NCBI RefSeq assembly: GCF_002002925.1
Contig: NZ_CP019511.1
Location: forward strand, 2,418,001 to 2,482,000
Length of the DNA: 64,000 nt
From: Sphingomonas sp. LM7
Lineage (GTDB): Bacteria > Pseudomonadota > Alphaproteobacteria > Sphingomonadales > Sphingomonadaceae
Reading direction: 5' to 3'
In this document: one piece after another, positions 47,340 to 56,526 of the stretch
How positions within the stretch are numbered: position 1 is the stretch's first letter
Layout of the letters: the number at the start of each line of letters is the position of its first letter
The notes under the pieces: generated by a model
Database searches by the model: none
Told to the model about the DNA's origin: nothing
Seen by the model: only the letters and a program-made list of their open reading frames with translations
Program-made: the position numbers and the translations under genes

Positions 47340-47368
47340 CCAGCGCCCCCGCTTGGCGGGAGCGCTGG
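47340..47368. terminator. Hairpin after the glutamate dehydrogenase gene
   Basis: A 7-bp stem CCAGCGC/GCGCTGG extended by a CCCGC/GCGGG inner stem across one mismatch, with a 3-base loop. The T-run (TTTT) is on the plus-strand side, so termination of the leftward gene would be imperfect. Confidence 0.45.
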
Positions 47369-47375
47369 TTTTGGA

Positions 47376-50300
47376 TCAGTCGCGGCCCAGCAACACCCGC
47401 GCCTGTCCGGCAATCTGCGCCAGCATCGCAGCATTGGGCGACGCCGCCTGCCGCGCGCGGCGCACCAGATTGGCGAACTGCTCGACGCGGGCGCGATTGG
47501 TCTCCAGCCATGTATCGACTGCCGCCTGCGGATCGCCTTCGGCACGGCCGAGGAACTCCAGCCGCAACTGCTGGAAATCACGCGCGAGCCCGGCGATGAG
47601 CAGCCGTTCCCATGGATCGCCGGTGGTGATCCGCGCCGCGGTCGACTGTGCCCAGTCTAGACCCAGCGCTTGGCCGAGATGGGTAAAGGCACGAGTCAGC
47701 ACTGTCTCGTCGATCTTCTTTCGCACGCTCAGTTCGGCAAGGCCGACCGCGCCGTCCATCTCGAACAGCCGCACGACCTTCTGGACCAACTCGGCCGGCG
47801 CGCCAGCGGCTTCCAGCTTGCCGGCAATGCGTCCGCTCTGGCTCTTCACTTCGTCGAGCAGCAGCGCCTTGGTCTCGCGATCCAGCGCATCGATGCCCGG
47901 CCGCAACAGCGCAATCACTTCGGCAGGGCCAGCACCGGGGCGACAGACGCGCAACAGATCCGCGACCTGCCCGCGCACCGCGACTGCCATCTCATCCAGC
48001 AGCGCCAGCCGCGCGCCTTCGCTGATCGCCGCGGTCTCGACCGCAGCCCAGGTCTCGGGCAGGCAGAACAGCCGCTCGGCGACGACGAACATCGCCGCGA
48101 TGTCACGCATCGACGCGCCTTCCTCCTCAGCGAGCTCGAACGGATGGAGCACGCCGAGGCGATTGACCAGGCGATTGGCGAGCTTGGTGGCGACGATCTC
48201 GTTGCGGAGGCGATGCTCCTCGATCGCAGTGGCGAACCGTTCCTGCATCGCATGCGGGAAGGCGGCGAGCAGATCGTCCTCGAGCTCGGCGTCCTGGCCG
48301 AGATTGCCCTGCTCGATCGCATCCTGCAGCGCGAGCTTGGTCGAGGCCAGCAGTACCGCCAGCTCGGGCCGGGTGAGCCCCCTGCCCTCCTGCGCACGGC
48401 GCAGCAGATCCTCATTCGACGACAGCCCCTCGACTGCGCGGTCGAGTCGGCCGGCACCTTCGAGTATCTCGATCACCCGGACATAGCTGGGCAGCGACAC
48501 CGCGCCGTCATTCTCCATGAACGACAGCGCCAGCGTCTGGAGACGGTTGTCCTCCAGCACGAGGTGCGCGACATCGTCGGTCATCTCGACGAGCAGGCTG
48601 TTGCGGTCCTCAAATTCGAGCCGGCCTTCGATCACTTCGCGGTTGAGCGCGATCTTGATGTTGACCTCGTTGTCCGAACAATCGACGCCCGCCGAATTGT
48701 CGATGAAGTCGGTGTTGATCCGTCCGCCAAGGCTCGCGAACGCGATGCGTGCGGCCTGAGTCACGCCGAGATTGGCACCCTCACCAAGCGCCTTGGCGCG
48801 AAGCTGCTCGGCGTTGACGCGGATGCGGTCGTTGGCGGGATCGCCGACATCAACATGGCTCTCCGACGCTGCCTTTACATAGGTGCCGATGCCGCCGAAC
48901 CACAGCAGGTCGACCTGCGCCTTGAGGATTGCCGACAACAGGCTGGTCGGATCGATCTCCGCGACATCGAGCCCGAGCATCGCCTGGACTTCAGGGCTCA
49001 GCGGGATCGACTTTTCGGTGCGCGCGAACACGCCGCCGCCCTTCGAGATAAGCTCGGGATTATAATCCGCCCAGCTGGAGCGCGGCAGCGCGAACATCCG
49101 CGAGCGCTCGTCCCAGCTCTTCGCGGGATCGGGATCAGGATCGAGGAAGATATGGCGGTGGTCGAACGCGGCGACGAGCTTGATAGACTTGCTGAGCAGC
49201 ATGCCGTTGCCGAACACGTCGCCCGACATATCGCCACAGCCGGCGACGCGCACCGGTTCGGACTGCACGTCGACGCCCATTTCGAGGAAGTGGCGGCGGA
49301 CCGACACCCACGCGCCCTTGGCGGTGATGCCCATCGCCTTGTGATCATAACCGTGCGACCCGCCCGAGGCGAAGGCGTCGCCCAGCCAGAAGTTGCGCTC
49401 GACGGCGATTGCATTGGCTACGTCGGAGAAGGTCGCAGTGCCCTTGTCGGCGGCGACGACGAAATACGGGTCCTCGCCATCGAGGATCGCCACGCCTTCT
49501 GGATGTACCACCATACCCGCGACGATGTTGTCGGTGATCGACAGCAGTGAGCGGATGAAAATGCGGTAACTCTCGGTGCCCTCGGCCAGCCACGCGTCGC
49601 GGTCCTGTGCGGGCGACGGCAGCAGCTTGGGATAGAAGCCGCCCTTCGCACCGGTTGGCACGATCACGGCGTTCTTGACGCGCTGCGCCTTCATCAGCCC
49701 GAGGATCTCGGTACGGAAGTCGTCGCGGCGATCGGACCAGCGCAGCCCGCCGCGCGCGACCGGGCCGGCGCGCAGATGGATGCCTTCGACACGGGGGCTG
49801 TATACCCAGATCTCACGCCAGGGCAGCGGCGCCGGGAGTCCAGGCACCTTGGCGGAATCGAGCTTGAACGCCAGTGCCTCGGCCGACGCCGGAGCGAATG
49901 CGTTCGTGCGCAGCGTGGCCAGCACGACGCCGCGCAACGTGCGCAGGATGCGGTCGTCGTCGATCGCCGAGACCCGGTCGAGCCCGACATCGATCGCCTT
50001 GGCCGCCGCCTTGACGGCATTGTCGTCCTTGCCAGCACGCGCAGGGTCGTGCGCGGCTTCGAACCGCTCAATCAGCGCTGCGGCGACCGCGGGGGCGCGG
50101 CGCAGCGCGTCGACCACCGTGGCCATGCCGTAGCTCAGCCCGGTCTGGCGCAGATAGCGGAACCAGGCGCGGAACAGCACCACCGCGCTTGCGCGCATGC
50201 CGCCCTCGACGATCAGCCGGTTGAACAAATCGTTCTCGGCGCGACCCTCCAGCACTGCGGCGATCGCATCTTCGACAAGCTGAGGCTCGGCGGCGAGCGC

Positions 50301-51998
50301 TCTGGAATCGCCGGTCAGCGCGACTTCGAAATCATGGACGAAGCTGCCATTGGCGAGCTGGGTCGGCACCTCTTCGAGCACGCGGAAGCCGAAATTCTCG
50401 AACACCGGCACGGCGTCGGACAGCGCCAGCGCGCCGCCCTGGGCATAGAGCTTGATCCGGTACGCGCCCTTCTTGCTCGGGTGCGGGGTGATCCGCACCG
50501 AACGCGCCCCCGGCGCCTCCAGCGTCGCGATGCGCAGGACGTCGCGCGCCGCCTCTTCGGGCGACGTCGTGGTGCGATAGACCGCGGGGAAGGCACTGGC
50601 ATAGCGTAGCGCCAGTCGCGTGGAGGCGCTGCCGGCCTGTTCGACCAGCGCTGCCTCGACCGCCGGCACCCAGCCGCGCAGCATCCGCTCAAGCCGCGCA
50701 TCGAGCTCGGCTGCATCGGGCATGACGCCGCCGCCGCGCAAGTCGAGCGTGTAGCGCAGCAGGGCGACGACGCCGTCCTCCAGCGCGATCGACCAGTTGA
50801 TCAGCTTGGCATGGGCTGCCTCGCTCAGCATCTCGCCGATCGCCTCGCGGCGGCCGGTCGAGATCTCGTCGCGCGGCAGCCAGGCGAAGGCGAACAGATG
50901 CCGCCCAAGCAGGCTGCGCACCAGCACCAGCTTCGAACGCGGCCGGTCGGCAACCGACATGGTGGTGAGCACCAAGGTCTCGAGCGACGCTGCGTCGAAT
51001 GCCGTGGTCAGATCATGCGGCAGCGCGGTCAGCGCATGCGCCATCGCCTTGCCGGTATGCCCCTTGGGATCGAAGCCGAACTTTTTCTCGAGGCCCGCCA
51101 GCCGCGCGCGCAGCACCGGCACGTCCTGCGGATCGGCGAACAGCGCCGCGCTGGTCCACAACCCCGAATGGATCGACAGCCCGGTCACTTCGGCGCCGGT
51201 GAGGATCGGCACCACGACGATGTCGAGCGGCACGCGGCGATGCACCGTCGAGATCGAATTGGACTTGAGCAGCAGCGGCGTCTCGCCGCCCTTGCGGAAA
51301 TGCTCGACCGCGGCCTGTCGCGAAGCCTCGGCGAGGATCGGGGTTTCCAGCGTGTAGCGCGCCAGCCCGAGCTGATCGGAGACGCTGCCGTCGGCGCGCC
51401 ACTTCTCGTGCCCGAGCAGCGTCATCGCGCCGTCATGGAACCAGCGCAGCAGCGCCTTGCCTTCGTCGGACGACAGATCGGCCGCGTCGGCGACGATCGC
51501 CGCCTGGAGCGCGCGCCAGTCCTCGACCGCGCTGCGCACCTGCGCCAGCGTATTCTCTATCTCGGAGACGAGTGCGCGGCGCGTGCGTGCGTCGCTGCGC
51601 TCCATCTCGATATAGATCATCGATTCGCGGCGCGCCGCGGCAGCGTCGGGGCCGATCGAGACCAGCTTGCCCTCGCCATCGCGCTCGACGGCGATCACGG
51701 GATGGATGATGCGGAAGATGCCGATGTCGTGCGCCGCGATCGCGCTCGCAATCGAATCGACCAGGAAGGGCATGTCGTCGTTGATGACGGCGAGCCGCAT
51801 GCTGCGGCGCTCTTCGTCGAGATAGGTCTCGAGCCGAATCTGCGGACCGCCCGGCGGGCGCACCGCCGCGGCTTGGGCGACGAAGTCGGCAGCGTCGGCA
51901 CGCTCGCCCTCGTCGAATCCTTCCAGCTCTCCCGGCAGCGCTCCTTCGAGCAGCCGCGCCTCGAACGCCTGCGTTAGCGACGTCATCATGCTTTTCAT
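47376..51998 (-). CDS. gdh: NAD-specific glutamate dehydrogenase (large, GDH2-type)
   Basis: Deaminates glutamate to 2-oxoglutarate with NAD. About 1540 residues, as expected for the large bacterial GDH class. The N-terminal regulatory region includes NDDMPFLVDSIASAIAAHDI; the catalytic core includes PTGAKGGFYPKLLP, GDMSGDVFGNGMLLS and the dinucleotide-associated GDPANDRIRVNAEQLRAKALGEGANLG. The start is uncertain: ATG at 51998 (MKSMMTSLTQ) is used; further ATGs occur just inside, and a TTG at 52034 would add 12 residues. It is leftward and ends near the PepSY operon. Confidence 0.95.
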   Translation of the reverse strand: MKSMMTSLTQAFEARLLEGALPGELEGFDEGERADAADFVAQAAAVRPPGGPQIRLETYLDEERRSMRLAVINDDMPFLVDSIASAIAAHDIGIFRIIHPVIAVERDGEGKLVSIGPDAAAARRESMIYIEMERSDARTRRALVSEIENTLAQVRSAVEDWRALQAAIVADAADLSSDEGKALLRWFHDGAMTLLGHEKWRADGSVSDQLGLARYTLETPILAEASRQAAVEHFRKGGETPLLLKSNSISTVHRRVPLDIVVVPILTGAEVTGLSIHSGLWTSAALFADPQDVPVLRARLAGLEKKFGFDPKGHTGKAMAHALTALPHDLTTAFDAASLETLVLTTMSVADRPRSKLVLVRSLLGRHLFAFAWLPRDEISTGRREAIGEMLSEAAHAKLINWSIALEDGVVALLRYTLDLRGGGVMPDAAELDARLERMLRGWVPAVEAALVEQAGSASTRLALRYASAFPAVYRTTTSPEEAARDVLRIATLEAPGARSVRITPHPSKKGAYRIKLYAQGGALALSDAVPVFENFGFRVLEEVPTQLANGSFVHDFEVALTGDSRALAAEPQLVEDAIAAVLEGRAENDLFNRLIVEGGMRASAVVLFRAWFRYLRQTGLSYGMATVVDALRRAPAVAAALIERFEAAHDPARAGKDDNAVKAAAKAIDVGLDRVSAIDDDRILRTLRGVVLATLRTNAFAPASAEALAFKLDSAKVPGLPAPLPWREIWVYSPRVEGIHLRAGPVARGGLRWSDRRDDFRTEILGLMKAQRVKNAVIVPTGAKGGFYPKLLPSPAQDRDAWLAEGTESYRIFIRSLLSITDNIVAGMVVHPEGVAILDGEDPYFVVAADKGTATFSDVANAIAVERNFWLGDAFASGGSHGYDHKAMGITAKGAWVSVRRHFLEMGVDVQSEPVRVAGCGDMSGDVFGNGMLLSKSIKLVAAFDHRHIFLDPDPDPAKSWDERSRMFALPRSSWADYNPELISKGGGVFARTEKSIPLSPEVQAMLGLDVAEIDPTSLLSAILKAQVDLLWFGGIGTYVKAASESHVDVGDPANDRIRVNAEQLRAKALGEGANLGVTQAARIAFASLGGRINTDFIDNSAGVDCSDNEVNIKIALNREVIEGRLEFEDRNSLLVEMTDDVAHLVLEDNRLQTLALSFMENDGAVSLPSYVRVIEILEGAGRLDRAVEGLSSNEDLLRRAQEGRGLTRPELAVLLASTKLALQDAIEQGNLGQDAELEDDLLAAFPHAMQERFATAIEEHRLRNEIVATKLANRLVNRLGVLHPFELAEEEGASMRDIAAMFVVAERLFCLPETWAAVETAAISEGARLALLDEMAVAVRGQVADLLRVCRPGAGPAEVIALLRPGIDALDRETKALLLDEVKSQSGRIAGKLEAAGAPAELVQKVVRLFEMDGAVGLAELSVRKKIDETVLTRAFTHLGQALGLDWAQSTAARITTGDPWERLLIAGLARDFQQLRLEFLGRAEGDPQAAVDTWLETNRARVEQFANLVRRARQAASPNAAMLAQIAGQARVLLGRD

Positions 51999-52084
51999 GG
52001 TCGCCGCTATGCTCCGCCCCGCGCCCGACCTCAAGGCTTGGCGAGCGACAAAGTATCGATTGCGACTAGTTTAACGCTAACAGC

Positions 52085-53341
52085 TCAGGCAGCGGCCTTG
52101 CGAATAGCCCGTTCGGTCAACGCGGTGTCGTCCTCGAAGCTTGCGACGATATCGAGGCCCTGCTTGCCCGCACGCGCCAGCAGCACGACGAACTCGTCCT
52201 GCCCTGCCGTGATATCGACATGGCCGAGCGACGCACGGCTGCGCAGTTCCTCGGCTGCCTGCGCGAACACGTCGCGCTTCCGCGCCGGGCGGCGATGCTC
52301 GCGCTCGGCCTTGACCACGCCCTTGATGCCGCCCTCGGCGACTTCGAGAAACGCGTCGAGACCGCCCTGCGGCACATATTGGCGCTTGGCATAGCTGAGC
52401 ACCGCGGCGAATTCGGTAAGCCGGGTCTTGTCGTAGTCGGCGCCGAAGACGAGCTTCACGGCCGGCGTCATCGGCGCACGCGCCTGGACGGTAAGCCCCG
52501 AATCGGCGAGCAGCTCGCGATAGTCCTCGGATGCCTCTTCGGCGGCGCGGGCGAAATCATAGGCGCGGCTGAGCGCGCGATACAGCGCCGAGCGGCTGCG
52601 CGTGTCCGAAGCGCGCGCGGCTGCAGCCGATTCGCGCGCCATCAGCAACTGGTCGGCAAGGGCCGATCCATAGCTCGGCGATTCGGCGGGCTCGGCCGGC
52701 GAATCGAAGCCTGCGCTGGGGCCGTCGGCCCAGACCGCTGCGGCAACCGGATTCTGCGGCGCGGCGCGGCGCGATTCCTCGATCTCGGCGTTGAGCCTGG
52801 CCTGCGTCTCGGCGTCGACCAGCTCCTTCCAGTTGATCACGCCATAGATGAAGTCGATCGTCTCGCCGTCCGACGAATAGGGCATCAGGATGCCGCGATA
52901 GAGCGTATTGTGCCCGCGCTGGCCGACGAACTCGGCTTCGAAGCCGATCGGCGCGCGATTCGCGATGATCTGGAGATAATGGTCGGTCAGCCGCGAAAGC
53001 AGCGAACGGCTCGGCACTTCGCCGATCGTCTGGATCGCGGGCGTGAAGCCGCATTCCTCGCGCAGCATCCCGCCGAGATAGCGAATCGCCGGATCCTCGA
53101 TCCCGCGGGTGAAGTCGAGCAGCACGCTGTGCGGGCCGAAATCGGCGATATTCTCCGGATCGAGGTCCTCGATCGACGGATAGGGACGGCCCTGAAGCAG
53201 CGAGACCCAATAATTATAGGCACGCACATGCATGCGGCGCTCGTCGGCGCCGATCTCCATCGGACGATCCGCAACTGCGTCGTCGTTCGAGACCTCGGGG
53301 GCCGATTCGAAGGGCTCATTGATGCCGCGAGCCATATCCAT
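52085..53341 (-). CDS. PAS domain-containing protein
   Basis: A 418-residue cytosolic protein. An N-terminal PAS-like domain (~25-170) contains YNYWVSLLQGRPYPSIEDL, YLGGMLREECGFTPAIQTIG and YRGILMPYSSDGETIDFIYG, a PAS_5-type arrangement. The middle (~190-330) is an Ala/Glu-rich linker with a likely coiled coil; the C-terminal 100 residues are unassigned. No kinase or output motif is visible. Two adjacent ATGs exist (53341, 53335); GGAG upstream favours 53341. Conserved in sphingomonads as far as I recall; function unknown. Confidence 0.78.
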   Translation of the reverse strand: MDMARGINEPFESAPEVSNDDAVADRPMEIGADERRMHVRAYNYWVSLLQGRPYPSIEDLDPENIADFGPHSVLLDFTRGIEDPAIRYLGGMLREECGFTPAIQTIGEVPSRSLLSRLTDHYLQIIANRAPIGFEAEFVGQRGHNTLYRGILMPYSSDGETIDFIYGVINWKELVDAETQARLNAEIEESRRAAPQNPVAAAVWADGPSAGFDSPAEPAESPSYGSALADQLLMARESAAAARASDTRSRSALYRALSRAYDFARAAEEASEDYRELLADSGLTVQARAPMTPAVKLVFGADYDKTRLTEFAAVLSYAKRQYVPQGGLDAFLEVAEGGIKGVVKAEREHRRPARKRDVFAQAAEELRSRASLGHVDITAGQDEFVVLLARAGKQGLDIVASFEDDTALTERAIRKAAA

Positions 53342-53543
53342 GCGCGTGCTCCGTTGCGGGCAAATGGCCCGTCCTTGAGACGCAGCTTGTGCACCGCCCG
53401 TGGTAAACGACGCGTAAAGCCCGACGGGTACGTATTGATGCGGGGGTGCGGCCCGCAGCACGGCAAGCAAATCGCAACGCTTGTCAGCTAGGGATCATGC
53501 TGGTAAGCGCCCGCTCTCTTTCGAGGCGATGCGCTTCGAACGG

Positions 53544-53619
53544 GCCGCTTTAGCTCAGCTGGTAGAGCATCGCATTCGTAATGCGGGGGTCACAGGTTCG
53601 AGTCCTGTAAGCGGCACCA
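53544..53619 (+). tRNA. tRNA-Thr (anticodon CGT)
   Basis: 76 bases with a complete cloverleaf: acceptor GCCGCTT/AAGCGGC, D-arm, anticodon stem TCGCA/TGCGG with loop TTCGTAA (CGT anticodon), T-arm ACAGG/CCTGT with TTCGAGT, and an encoded CCA. Its 3' part is the probable attachment site of the island that begins immediately downstream, since an integrase gene starts 164 bases later in the same orientation. Confidence 0.95.
53602..53619 (+). other. Putative attachment site (attL) in the tRNA 3' end
   Basis: The last bases of the tRNA-Thr gene, directly before an integrase of the P4 type, are where such elements insert. No second copy of this 3' end was found between 55000 and 64000, so the other end of the island lies outside the window. 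The exact core cannot be fixed from one copy. Confidence 0.45.
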
Positions 53620-53729
53620 TTTCCCGATTTTCGGGCACCCTAAAATCCTCGTAAACCCGCAGAAATGCTGGTAAAATTGGCCATCGGCTGTCCGCTTGCG
53701 TTCGCCTCAATCCGCCCTTTTCCGGCTGA

Positions 53730-53783
53730 TTTGGGGGCCTCGCTGGGGGCCCCGAGCAACAGGTCAGAATCGAGGCCCCCAAA
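53730..53783 (+). promoter_or_regulatory. 13-bp perfect inverted repeat over the integrase start
   Basis: TTTGGGGGCCTCG (53730-53742) and CGAGGCCCCCAAA (53771-53783) are exact inverse complements around a 28-base loop; a third half-site, TGGGGGCC, is at 53744-53751. The right arm contains the GAGG ribosome site and ends on the A of the integrase ATG. As RNA it would hide the start; as DNA the half-sites could be binding sites for the integrase or a regulator. Confidence 0.6.
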
Positions 53784-55003
53784 TGGCGATAAAAGCGTTA
53801 GAGATCAGTAGGTTACAGCCGCGCGCGACTGCGTACAAAGTGGCGGATGAGCACGGTTTGTACCTTCAGGTGCAGCCCTCGGGCACGCGACTGTGGCGAT
53901 TGAAGTTCCGATTTCGCGGTGTCGAGAAAAAACTCGCGCTCGGGAAATACCCCGAAGTCTCGCTCAAGGATGCGCGCGCAAAGCGGGACGAGGCCCGACG
54001 CCTGCTTGCGAACGGAGTCGATCCGGCCGCGGCGAAGCGTCAAGCAGCCATCGAAGCTACGATCAGTGCAGCGACCACTTTCAAGCTCGTTGCGGACGAG
54101 TTCATCGACAAGATGGAGCGTGAAGGGAAAAAGGCCGTCACCATCAAGAAGGCTCGTTGGTTTCGAGACCTCGTCGATCACGACATCGGTCACCGTGCGG
54201 TTTCTGAGATCACTCCGCACGAGCTTCTGAATGCACTTCGCAAGGTGGAGAGGAAGGGGCATCACGAGACGGCCCAGAGGTTACGCGCCTTTGCCGGTCG
54301 CGTCTTTCGCTATGCGATCGTCACCATGAGGGCGAAGGACAACCCTGCCGACCTCCTTCGCGGTGCGCTCACAGCACCGCAGGTGACGCACCATGCGGCC
54401 ATCCTCGACCCCAAGCTGGTCGGCGAATTGCTCCGCTCGATCGAGGGCTACTCGGGGAAGCCGGAGACGCTGATCGCGTTGAAGATCGCGCCCTATGTTT
54501 TTGTCCGCCCCGGCGAGTTGCGTCAGGCCGAATGGCAAGAGTTTGATCTAGAAGGCGCGGTTTGGCGAATTCCGGCAGCAAAGATGAAGATGGCCCAACC
54601 GCACGCGGTGCCGCTTTCGACGCAGGTGATCGAACTGTTGCGGGAACTTCGCGGCCTATCCAATGCCGGCCCGTACCTGTTTCCGGCATTCCATACGACA
54701 CGGCGCTGTATGTCGGAGAACACGCTCAACTCTGCATTACGCCGGCTTGGCTATGGCGGCGACGAGATGACCTCCCACGGTTTCCGGGCCGTAGCGAGCA
54801 CGCTGCTAAATGAGTCAGGCCTCTGGCACCCCGATGCGATTGAGCGCTCACTCGCCCACAAGGACCCTGATCAGGTTCGTGCAGCGTATCATCGCGGCGC
54901 CCATTGGGCTGAACGGGTGCGGATGATGCAATGGTGGTCCGACTACCTGGACCAACTTCGCGATGGAGCGCAGATTCTCACGCCGGCATTCCGTCGAGCC
55001 TGA
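53783..55003 (+). CDS. P4-type site-specific tyrosine integrase
   Basis: A 406-residue integrase of the phage P4/prophage CP4 class. It has an N-terminal DUF4102 arm-binding domain (AYKVADEHGLYLQVQPSGTR), a core-binding SAM-like domain (~100-190), and the catalytic domain with the Arg of VRPGELRQAEW, Lys in AKMKMAQPHAVPLS, TSHGFRAVASTLLNE, LAHKDPDQVRAAYHRG with the His and probable Tyr. It is complete, with no frameshift, and lies next to tRNA-Thr, so it probably mediates integration of the island. The start ATG is in a large hairpin. Confidence 0.93.
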   Translation: MAIKALEISRLQPRATAYKVADEHGLYLQVQPSGTRLWRLKFRFRGVEKKLALGKYPEVSLKDARAKRDEARRLLANGVDPAAAKRQAAIEATISAATTFKLVADEFIDKMEREGKKAVTIKKARWFRDLVDHDIGHRAVSEITPHELLNALRKVERKGHHETAQRLRAFAGRVFRYAIVTMRAKDNPADLLRGALTAPQVTHHAAILDPKLVGELLRSIEGYSGKPETLIALKIAPYVFVRPGELRQAEWQEFDLEGAVWRIPAAKMKMAQPHAVPLSTQVIELLRELRGLSNAGPYLFPAFHTTRRCMSENTLNSALRRLGYGGDEMTSHGFRAVASTLLNESGLWHPDAIERSLAHKDPDQVRAAYHRGAHWAERVRMMQWWSDYLDQLRDGAQILTPAFRRA

Positions 55004-55682
55004 TCCAGCTCTAAGGTTTATCCGAAGAGCAGAAGCGGCCGTCCTTGTGACAATCACGACATGCGCGGATGGCCAAATACGGGAGCCCGGCCCTCAGGGA
55101 TTGGCCAAGCAATTTTCAGTTAGCACCGCATAAGTGTCAGAAGAGCACCTGCGGATTAACAGCAAGAAATTGATAAGAAAAATCAATAACTAGCTGACGA
55201 TATACATGTACCCACAAAAATGTCTTCGGTAATGTAGATCGAGTCCCAATTCGCTTTCGTATGATCTTCATCCGACGGGACGACTGTAGATATTTCAAAG
55301 CTTAAAGTCCATAGGAATCCGCTGAAATCCATCGGAGTTTACTTGGAAACATCGAAGCGTCGTGGCTTGGCGCAGCCGGCACGGAGTTGTACGAAAGCGC
55401 ATGTGCCCCCTCACAGGGAGCGAGCCACTTCGCGTTCAATGCACCGGCCTCTTGGCGCGCCGCGCGAGGCGGCTGCATTTTGGCAATCGCGGGGCTGCCC
55501 AAGCCGAGCGTACACCTTGCCAGGATTGCTGCGGCCAGCATTTCGGACGCTTCTCGCCGCAGGACAGGGCAGCGATTGCTGCACGCGTACGGATGCGGGC
55601 CGGGAAGGCTGCTGAAGTGCGGCTTGTGACGATAGAGCGCAGCGAGCGGTCTATGATCATTTTGACCTGAAGGATCCATACA
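55004..55682. other. Non-coding stretch between integrase and regulator, AT-richer
   Basis: 679 bp without a convincing gene. It is visibly AT-richer near 55130-55330, with ATTGAT-AAGAAAA-ATCAAT (55171-55189), an inverted repeat that could be an operator. The right part contains the dispersed element at 55345-55515. An AAGGA site at the end serves the next gene. Confidence 0.6.
55345..55515. repeat. ~170-bp island repeat, copy 1
   Basis: Matches 62073..62245 in the same orientation, with no gap over the first 146 bp (about 118 identical, 81%) and one base inserted later. Frames on both strands are conserved to some degree: the plus-strand frame reads AAGTELYESACAP... and NAPASWRAARG. The product is not a known protein to me; a decayed gene fragment or a dispersed repeat are both possible. 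Confidence 0.65.
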
Positions 55683-56243
55683 GTGGAACCAAACGACTAT
55701 TTTATCAGGATCAAAGAGGTGCGAGAGCGCACCGGTCTTTCGCGTTCGACAATATATCGCAGGATACAAGACGGTACTTTTCCGCCGCACTATACTCTTG
55801 GCGGGCGAACAACGGCCTGGCGGAATGGGGAAGTCCAGGCATGGATAGACGCAAGAATTGCGGCCCAGTCAGAAATCCGGCCATGGTTGCCGCCTCCCGC
55901 CCCACCGCAGAAGATCGGCGAGAATAGGCGGCCGCCCTTGGTACCGAACGAGAAAGGCGCCGAGGCGGCTGCCAAAATTGCCGGCGTGGTCGGCTTAACG
56001 CTACCGGAGGGCGAGGTGCCGCCCGACCGGGATATAGCGCTGCGTTTTCCCGACTGGCCGGAGATGATGCGACAGCGAACCGCCGCGGCTTATCTCGATC
56101 TGTCCGAGTCAGCGTTCATACGCGAGGTTTACCGGGGAACGTTGCCAAATCCGATCCTGTTGGGCGGACGACAGTCTTGGAATAGACAAGAGATCGATGC
56201 GGCCATCGCGAGAATGCTGAGCGCTGCGCAGCGACGGAGGTAG
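55683..56243 (+). CDS. AlpA-like regulator with two excisionase/MerR-type HTH domains
   Basis: A 186-residue probable DNA-binding protein. The N-terminal domain (~5-60) is AlpA-like: FIRIKEVRERTGLSRSTIYR, then GGRTTAWRNGEVQAWI. After a Pro-rich linker (~68-90) a second related unit (~125-182) reads QRTAAAYLDLSESAFIREVY and GGRQSWNRQEIDAAI. Single-domain AlpA proteins control excision of P4-like elements, so a role in regulating this island is likely. GTG start at 55683 with AAGGA upstream. Confidence 0.82.
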   Translation: MEPNDYFIRIKEVRERTGLSRSTIYRRIQDGTFPPHYTLGGRTTAWRNGEVQAWIDARIAAQSEIRPWLPPPAPPQKIGENRRPPLVPNEKGAEAAAKIAGVVGLTLPEGEVPPDRDIALRFPDWPEMMRQRTAAAYLDLSESAFIREVYRGTLPNPILLGGRQSWNRQEIDAAIARMLSAAQRRR

Positions 56244-56526
56244 GTTATCGAATGTAGGCGGAGTAGAGCTCGCTTGTGCCGACCCCCTTCTAGAACCGCT
56301 CATCGCCGTAAGCCCCAAAAGGCCGTTTCGAACTCGACACCCATTGTCACGCGAGAACGGGAATGGTGGCAACTGGGCCGGTTGCGGACTGACGGCTTCG
56401 CAGGCTCGAAGTAGGCAAAGCTGACATCGAATTGCAGTATCCAAAACTGCGATCTCAGCATAGCTCAAGTAGAAGCGCAGACGGCCAGCTGCTAGATGCG
56501 AGGCAGCCGACACCGCGGAGACCCAC

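Noticed and set aside
55302..55790. A minus-strand 162-codon frame over the first island repeat
   Set aside because: It overlaps the start of the AlpA-like gene and merely reads through the repeat; no ribosome site and no domain. The conserved frames are treated as a repeat, not a gene.
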